Source: an uncultured Actinomyces sp. (GTDB taxonomy: Bacteria; Actinomycetota; Actinomycetes; Actinomycetales; Actinomycetaceae). Taken from it: a stretch of DNA of 10,967 nt. Below the pieces are notes generated by a model. It did not search any database, was not told where the DNA came from, and saw nothing but the letters and a program-made list of their open reading frames with translations. This document shows positions 6,691 to 10,967 of the stretch, one piece after another. Where the stretch lies: positions 1 to 10,967 of the forward strand of contig CALIZH010000401.1 of the NCBI GenBank assembly GCA_938028585.1. The letters run 5' to 3'. A program made the position numbers and the translations under genes. How positions within the stretch are numbered: the first letter of the stretch is position 1; each line of letters begins with the position of its first letter.

Positions 6691-8313
6691 TTATAGTGCA
6701 CTCCCATCCGCATGCTTGCCCTCCTGGTCGTCCTCTTCGTCGTGATCCTCTGAGTAGTCTTCGTCGGGGTCAATAAATTTGATTGTGCCATAGTCATAGA
6801 AAGCATCTCTTGAATCATATGAAGTCTGAGAATTGCCATCTGCTTCGACACCTTTCTCCTTCGGCCTATTGTTTTGATTTGGTTTCTTTGAGTCGTTCGA
6901 AAAGTATTTAACTTCGATGGCGTTCAGCCGAACATCTAATGCATCTTTGAGGGCTCTGTTTGGATCTTTGGTCGAAATGTTGTCGAGCGAAACTTTTAGC
7001 GACTCTTTAAGCACCCAAGCAAATCCTGTTGAAGAAAGTTGCCCCTCAATGTCGCGAATTACTTTGTCGTATTCCGCCATATTTACACTCCGAAAGGTCG
7101 CCCAAACTTCTTCAGAGCACTCAAGGAGCCGTTTACAATCCGGCAAAGAAGATTTATGAAAATTGTCGTAAATATAATCGTAAATTCTTCTCGGTAGCGC
7201 TAGTCCCGCATTTAATTCTGGGATGAACGCCCAAACCAATGTTGCATTGAATGTAGGGCTATTTTTTTCGATGATCTGACATATTGGCAGTAGGTGCGCG
7301 ATGAGTAGCAGTCCAGCGAATTCCCCGTCTCTTAAAGTGGTGCGCGGAGAGGTGTGTTCAGTCGAGGCTAAATGTGAGGAAATGGAGACAGGTATGTAGG
7401 TATCGTTTCTCCAGAGTAGTTCGTTACTTGCAGGAGCTCCGGCAGTGGTGGGGAGCTCGACAGAATCATCGAAATATGCCACCGAGACGATAGGTAACGC
7501 ATTATTCACGACGCCTCTCATTAATCTTCTTGCATCTTCTGATATATCGTCCGCAGCAAGCAACTCATCAATAGTGAAAAGTTGGCCAACCGCCTCTTTG
7601 GCTGCTTCATTCGCCAAAGTTCTGTTGCTCCGGCCTTTTGCTTCAATCAAAAGTCGAGCAGGTTCGTCGTAAGACTGTGGCTGTAGTGAGTAACCCAGCA
7701 AATCCGGGCGTCTTGTTTTGGAGTTAGGTTTGTGTTTTGTGATTAACTTGTAAACAATGTCAAAGTGAGCTGTTACCTTGGCTTGAAATATGGAATCAGC
7801 CATCATTGCGCATTGCGTCATTCCGAGCGTGTAGATTATTGACTTACGTTCAGTATCGTCAAGCACATCAAGGAATCTATTTTTGAGAAAGTATGTGTTT
7901 GTTTGGTTTTTGTTCTGGGGTTGCGCTAAATTCAAGCCCAGGCCTACTTGTGCTTCACGCAGGTTGATATAGTTGTCTAACTGATTCTCTCCTTGTGCGC
8001 TCAACAGGTCTCTGGGGTTGCCAAATATCTTGGCGAATAGGCGCACATTGCTGTTTGAAGAATCAATTTCGCCATGGCTTGTTGATATCGTTCTAAAAGG
8101 TCTACTTGTGAGGGAATCCTTCAAATTCTTCAGGAAGGTGAATGCGGCCCCCAGTCGCATGGTCAGAGTCCTGCTCGGTGAATCTGGTTGTTTATGGAAC
8201 CTCCTCTTGTCTGCTCCTGTTTCAATTACTGGTGCTGCATGGTCTTCCTTATTGGTTTGGGGTGAGTCGGAGTCGTGGGTGATGCGTAAAATGGTGTAAG
8301 GGATTTTGGGCAT
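6691..8313 (-). CDS. Putative PD-(D/E)XK nuclease-fold protein, 540 residues
   Basis: A large protein of no family I recognise. Residues 203-226 contain Pro203-Asp204 in RRPDLLGYS and, 20 residues after the Asp, Glu224-Ala225-Lys226 in ARLLIEAKGRS. PD...(D/E)xK with a hydrophobic strand just before ExK is the metal-binding signature of PD-(D/E)XK nucleases (restriction enzymes, Cas4, many defence effectors). The preceding helix-like part (MMADSIFQAKVTAHFDIVYK, 171-190) fits the usual layout. After it come alpha/beta-looking sequences and an Asp/Glu-rich tail (513-540, PDEDYSEDHDEEDDQEG), which could be disordered or mimic DNA. No signal peptide or membrane segment stands out. The gene is clearly AT-richer than its neighbours (bases 7861-7920 have 21 G/C of 60), suggesting horizontal transfer. 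The start at 8313 has no strong ribosome binding site; Met52 is an alternative, and the frame is open 60 codons further upstream. DNA cleavage is an inference from the motif. Confidence 0.75.
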   Translation of the reverse strand: MPKIPYTILRITHDSDSPQTNKEDHAAPVIETGADKRRFHKQPDSPSRTLTMRLGAAFTFLKNLKDSLTSRPFRTISTSHGEIDSSNSNVRLFAKIFGNPRDLLSAQGENQLDNYINLREAQVGLGLNLAQPQNKNQTNTYFLKNRFLDVLDDTERKSIIYTLGMTQCAMMADSIFQAKVTAHFDIVYKLITKHKPNSKTRRPDLLGYSLQPQSYDEPARLLIEAKGRSNRTLANEAAKEAVGQLFTIDELLAADDISEDARRLMRGVVNNALPIVSVAYFDDSVELPTTAGAPASNELLWRNDTYIPVSISSHLASTEHTSPRTTLRDGEFAGLLLIAHLLPICQIIEKNSPTFNATLVWAFIPELNAGLALPRRIYDYIYDNFHKSSLPDCKRLLECSEEVWATFRSVNMAEYDKVIRDIEGQLSSTGFAWVLKESLKVSLDNISTKDPNRALKDALDVRLNAIEVKYFSNDSKKPNQNNRPKEKGVEADGNSQTSYDSRDAFYDYGTIKFIDPDEDYSEDHDEEDDQEGKHADGSAL

Positions 8314-8595
8314 GCCACTTGCTTTCTGTTCTGGTATGTAAACTAAAGTGGTTGACTGTTGCTCAAGAAGGTCTTCCAGCGGTTGATCTGCAGTGTGTGA
8401 TCGCTTTGTTTTGGCTGGAGGTGTGGAGTGTCGAAGTGTTAATGCTGTGGCGCAGCGTGGGGTGCAACGTTGTCTGATATAGTTGCCTGGTAACTAGGGC
8501 TGCTTATTCTTTGGTTTACGTTGAAAGTCGACGTAATGTGTGTTGTTCTGGGTTGGGAGATTCTGGACTTCAGAAATTTATGTTTGGCTTGATGA
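8314..8595. other. Intergenic region with open frame upstream of the nuclease-like gene
   Basis: AT-rich stretch between the 540-residue gene and the greA hairpin. On the minus strand the frame of the 540-residue gene stays open from 8314 to the TAG at 8494-8496, 60 codons, and reads like protein near the gene (PLEDLLEQQSTTLVYIPEQ), but contains no ATG, GTG or TTG. The promoter of the gene is expected here; a TTGAGC at 8361-8366 (minus) with TTTACA-like bases downstream is a weak candidate. No other gene is supported. Confidence 0.4.
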
Positions 8596-8641
8596 GTGGC
8601 GCCAGTGCCAGAGTCGCGGGAGAGTCTGGTACTGGCGCCAC
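8596..8641 (-). terminator. Long hairpin terminator downstream of greA
   Basis: Arms 8596-8612 and 8625-8641 pair over 17 bases with a single G-U type mismatch and a 12-base loop. It begins 21 bases after the greA stop on the minus strand. There is no U-run, which is common for actinobacterial terminators. It also marks the border between the GC-rich core genes and the AT-rich accessory stretch. Confidence 0.75.
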
Positions 8642-8662
8642 GGTGGTAAGAGTATTTCTGGC

Positions 8663-9148
8663 TCAGACCCGCTCGACCTTGACGATCTCGGCCTGGATCT
8701 TCCGGCCGGTGGGGGCATCGTAGGAAACGGTGTCGCCCGCACGGTGCCCCATGAGGGCCTGGCCCAGCGGGGCGTCAGGGGAGAAGACCTTGACGCCGTC
8801 GGGCACGTCCGCGGTGATCTCCTGGCCGCCCAGGGCGAAGACCTGCTCCTTGCCGGCCACCTTCGCGGTGACGATGGTGCCGGCCGAGACCGAGCCGTCG
8901 TCGGCCGCCTCGCCGATCTGGGCGTTCTCCAGGGTCTCCTCGAGCTGGATGATGCGCGCCTCGTTGAGCCCCGCCTCCTCGCGGGCGGCGTGGTAGCCGG
9001 CGTTCTCCCGCAGGTCACCCTCCTGGCGAGCCGCCTCCACGCGCTGGGCGATCTCCTTGCGCTCGGTCGTCTTGCGGTGCTCGAGCTCGGCGGCCAGCCG
9101 GTCGTAGGCCTCCTGGGTGAGCCAGGTGCCCTGTGACTGCTCGGACAT
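8663..9148 (-). CDS. greA: Transcription elongation factor GreA
   Basis: GreA enters the RNA polymerase secondary channel and stimulates cleavage of backtracked RNA, so that stalled complexes resume transcription. The 161-residue protein is of normal length. Residues 10-76 form the N-terminal coiled coil (LTQEAYDRLAAELEHRKTTE) with the tip motif GDLRENAGYHAAREEAGLNE; Asp45 and Glu48 correspond to the acidic tip residues that act at the polymerase active site. The C-terminal FKBP-like domain ends in PLGQALMGHRAGDTVSYDAP followed by a final beta strand (KIQAEIVKVERV). The start at 9148 is fixed by a strong AAGGAGGA just upstream. The gene stands alone between a downstream hairpin and a 320-bp upstream gap. 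Its position left of trhA and uppS matches the arrangement in mycobacteria. Confidence 0.98.
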   Translation of the reverse strand: MSEQSQGTWLTQEAYDRLAAELEHRKTTERKEIAQRVEAARQEGDLRENAGYHAAREEAGLNEARIIQLEETLENAQIGEAADDGSVSAGTIVTAKVAGKEQVFALGGQEITADVPDGVKVFSPDAPLGQALMGHRAGDTVSYDAPTGRKIQAEIVKVERV

Positions 9149-9151
9149 GGG

Positions 9152-9159
9152 TCCTCCTT
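9152..9159 (-). promoter_or_regulatory. Ribosome binding site AAGGAGGA of greA
   Basis: A near-perfect Shine-Dalgarno sequence three bases before the ATG (the spacing is short, but the match is long), fitting high expression. Confidence 0.85.
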
Positions 9160-9472
9160 GGATGACTGGTACTGGTCGCGCGGCGGCCGGTAGGGCCTCC
9201 TTGCGACGACGACACCCGGCGGCTCCTTACAGGGCCAACCGGGTTTGAAGCGCGAGTCTACGCCGTAGTCTGAGGAGACACTGGGTACTTGACGAAAGGT
9301 CTTGAAATGTTGAGGGTTTGTGACGGTGGCCCGAGGGGTGTGAATCCACGCTGACCTGCCCGGTCAGTGTCAGGCGCTGTTGTCAGGAAGTCGGTAGGAC
9401 ACATGGCCCGCTCGACGGCGTGGCGGCCGTCGGGCAGTGCCCAGTCGCCTTCCGGCCGGCCTCCCGAACCGT
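9160..9472. other. Intergenic region between trhA and greA
   Basis: About 313 bp with no convincing gene. It should hold the greA promoter; TAGACT on the minus strand near 9255-9260 could be a -10 box but no good -35 accompanies it. An imperfect hairpin, ACGCTGACC with GGTCAGTGT (9348-9356 and 9362-9370, loop TGCCC), lies about 100 bp downstream of the trhA stop and could be its terminator, without a U-run. Confidence 0.4.
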
Positions 9473-10183
9473 CTACCGCAGGACCGCCAGGAAGCAGGCC
9501 ACGCACTGGCAGGCCCATGCGGCCACGGTGCACACGTGGAAGATCTCGTGGAAGCCGAACCAGCGCGGCGAGGGGTCGGGAGTCTTGCGGGCGTAGACGA
9601 CGGCGCCCAGCGTGTAGGTGACGCCGCCGGCCACCAGCAGCCACACGATCGCGGGGCCGCCCGCCCGCCAGAACTGTGGCAGGAACCAGACCGCTACCCA
9701 GCCCAGAATGATGTAGAGGGCGGTGGTGAACCAGCGCGGGGCGTGCATCCACAGTAGGTTCGTGGCCGTGCCGATCGCCGCTCCCGCCCACACGATCCCC
9801 AGGACCAGGGTGGCCGTGCGCGTCGGCAGCAGCGCCGCCGACAGGGGCGTGTAGGTGCCGGCGATGAGCAGGTAGATGTTCGCGTGGTCGATCCGCCGCA
9901 GGGTGGCCGCGACCTTCGCCGGCCAGTGCCCGGTGCCGATGTGGTAGACGCCGGAGTTGGCGAACAGCAGCAGCGAGCACGTCAGGTAGACGGCGCAGGC
10001 CCACTTCAGGCCCGCTCCTGGCGCCAGCACCGTCAGCACGATGCAGGCCGCCAGGGCCAGCGGTGCGGTACCGGCGTGGATCCATCCGCGCAGCCTGGGC
10101 TTGACGGAGGCGATGACGCCCTTGGCGCTCATGGACGTGGAGCGGCGCGGGGCCTGCGACGTCGAGGGCGATGTCGGTGACAT
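9473..10183 (-). CDS. trhA: Hemolysin III family (TrhA/PAQR) membrane protein
   Basis: A 236-residue protein with seven predicted membrane segments (roughly 38-56, 61-80, 101-119, 123-141, 151-169, 177-197 and 214-234). It has the conserved polar motifs of the hemolysin III/PAQR superfamily: Ser77 and His81 in SGVYHIGTGHW, Asp99-His100 in RIDHANIYLLIAGTYTP, and His212 and His216 in GFHEIFHVCTVAAW. In PAQR proteins the Ser, Asp and His residues form a zinc site and some members hydrolyse ceramide. In bacteria the family has been tied to membrane lipid homeostasis; true haemolytic activity is doubtful. The first 36 residues are a hydrophilic cytosolic tail. The start at 10183 has only a weak AAGGA about a dozen bases upstream; Met18 is an alternative. 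It is divergent from uppS, and operator-like repeats lie just upstream. Confidence 0.93.
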   Translation of the reverse strand: MSPTSPSTSQAPRRSTSMSAKGVIASVKPRLRGWIHAGTAPLALAACIVLTVLAPGAGLKWACAVYLTCSLLLFANSGVYHIGTGHWPAKVAATLRRIDHANIYLLIAGTYTPLSAALLPTRTATLVLGIVWAGAAIGTATNLLWMHAPRWFTTALYIILGWVAVWFLPQFWRAGGPAIVWLLVAGGVTYTLGAVVYARKTPDPSPRWFGFHEIFHVCTVAAWACQCVACFLAVLR

Positions 10184-10233
10184 GGGCGTGAGCGTCCTTC
10201 TGGGTGGTGTGGAGTGGGAACGGGTCGATGCTG

Positions 10234-10269
10234 AACCTTACGACTCCGTAGGTTACGTGACCGTAGGTT
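10234..10269 (-). promoter_or_regulatory. Operator-like repeat cluster upstream of trhA
   Basis: Two exact copies of ccgtaggtt (10246-10254 and 10261-10269) start 15 bases apart. The left copy also pairs with an inverted half site aaccttacg at 10234-10242, giving the near-palindrome aacctta-cg/cgtaggtt. It lies 51-86 bp upstream of the trhA ATG, where a repressor would meet a promoter. Palindromes of this type are typical of TetR-family operators; the regulator is not in the window. Confidence 0.5.
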
Positions 10270-10537
10270 GTGGTGGTAGCGATCCGGACGGCGATGTGAC
10301 ACGGCAGGCATGGTGGCCTGCGTCGGCAGGTTCCGCGGCCGCCGTCGCCAGAGCCGGTGCGGCCCGGCCGCCTGGCATGTCTCCGTTGTGCCCCGGCAAC
10401 CCTGGGCGAACCTGATGGCCGGATTTGACCCGGCTGTTAACCGGCTCGTCCAGCGCAGGAGGGGCCTCGCGCGATAGCGTTGGAGGTGGCCCCGAGCCGT
10501 CGGGCCCCGTCCCCCAACAACCCCACCGAGGAGCCCC

Positions 10538-10542
10538 GAGGA
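10538..10542 (+). promoter_or_regulatory. Ribosome binding site GAGGA of uppS
   Basis: GAGGA seven bases before ATG 10550; it supports this start for the partial gene. Confidence 0.65.
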
Positions 10543-10549
10543 ACACGGC

Positions 10550-10967
10550 ATGGCAGGCGACAACCTCCTCTACGACATCTACGAGCGCCGGCTGGCTGCG
10601 CGCATCGACCCGGCCACGGTGCCCCACCACGTGGGTGTCATCCTCGACGGCAACCGGCGCTGGGCCAAGTCCATGGGCTTCGGGGCTGCGCAGGGCCACA
10701 AGCGCGGCGCGGACAAGATCGAGGAGTTCCTCGGGTGGGCCGAGCAGATGGGGGTCCAGGTCGTCACCCTGTGGCTGCTGAGCACCGACAACCTCTCCCG
10801 CGACCCGGCCGAGCTCTCGCCCCTGCTGGACATCATCGCCCACGCCGTTGACGAGCTCGCCGAGACCGGCCGCTGGAGCCTGCGCCTCGTGGGCGCCGTC
10901 GACCTCCTGCCCGAGCCGCTGGCCGAGCGCCTGCGCGCCGCCAACGCCCTGGACTTCGACGACATCA
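10550..10967 (+). CDS. uppS: Short-chain Z-isoprenyl diphosphate synthase (UppS family), 5' part
   Basis: The first 139 codons of a cis-prenyltransferase that runs off the right edge. These enzymes add isopentenyl diphosphate in cis to an allylic primer and make the polyprenyl lipid carriers for cell-wall synthesis. Residues 26-40 (HHVGVILDGNRRWAK) hold the catalytic Asp33 and the GNRRWA substrate motif; QGHKRGADKIEEFLGWAEQ and TLWLLSTDNLSRDP follow as in the family. The N-terminus LLYDIYERRL and the form STDNL-RDP rather than STENW-RP resemble mycobacterial Rv1086, a Z,E-farnesyl diphosphate synthase, more than the long-chain decaprenyl enzyme Rv2361c. The product may thus be a short C15 chain, with a second long-chain gene elsewhere. 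The gene is divergent from trhA, an arrangement also seen in mycobacteria. Confidence 0.95.
   Translation, partial: MAGDNLLYDIYERRLAARIDPATVPHHVGVILDGNRRWAKSMGFGAAQGHKRGADKIEEFLGWAEQMGVQVVTLWLLSTDNLSRDPAELSPLLDIIAHAVDELAETGRWSLRLVGAVDLLPEPLAERLRAANALDFDDI

Larger units (their letters stand above)
10184..10549. other. Divergent promoter region between trhA and uppS
   Basis: 366 bp without a gene. The trhA side holds the repeat cluster at 10234-10269. The uppS side is GC-rich, with a GCCGG/CCGGC inverted pair around the TTGACC at 10425-10430; TTGACC is a plausible -35 box but no convincing -10 is placed behind it. Short frames here are shadows. Confidence 0.45.

Noticed and set aside
9258..10085. 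275-codon minus-strand frame over trhA
   Set aside because: It is another frame of the hemolysin III gene, with repetitive Arg/Gly/Pro composition.

Overview
The window is high-GC actinobacterial chromosome, most likely an Actinomyces-like member of the Actinomycetaceae. The evidence is the GC-rich codon use of the core genes, a short-chain Z-prenyl synthase resembling mycobacterial Rv1086, and the gene order greA(-), trhA(-), uppS(+), which has the same order and strands as in Mycobacterium tuberculosis (Rv1080c, Rv1085c, Rv1086). The genus is inferred, not proven.

Bases 1-4441 are accessory and built around insertion sequences. The window opens inside the DDE domain of an IS3-family transposase, whose element probably ends near 532. 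Directly behind it is a small membrane-protein frame that may have lost its 5' end to that element. Next comes a gene for a large secreted or anchored protein with an Flp/TadE-like N-terminus. It is split by a complete ISL3-family element at 2031-3526, with 31-bp perfect terminal inverted repeats, an 8-bp target duplication and an intact transposase. Removing the element and one duplication copy restores a single open frame (about 440-457 codons) ending at 3752. That stop overlaps by one base the start of a lipoprotein gene, so the three plus-strand host genes look like one interrupted operon.

Bases 4570-5286 hold msrA (methionine sulfoxide reductase A) on the minus strand, convergent with the lipoprotein gene. 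Bases 5379-8650 form a second accessory stretch that becomes visibly AT-richer towards greA. It holds an unrecognised 208-residue protein, a roughly 690-bp stretch without a convincing gene, and a 540-residue protein with a PD...EAK signature typical of PD-(D/E)XK nuclease folds. The 540-residue protein is the best candidate here for an undescribed system, possibly a single-gene DNA-targeting or defence protein, but this rests on one motif and the context.

Bases 8596-10967 are core genome: a strong hairpin downstream of greA, greA itself, trhA (hemolysin III/PAQR family), an operator-like repeat cluster upstream of trhA, and the 5' part of a cis-prenyltransferase gene that runs off the right edge.
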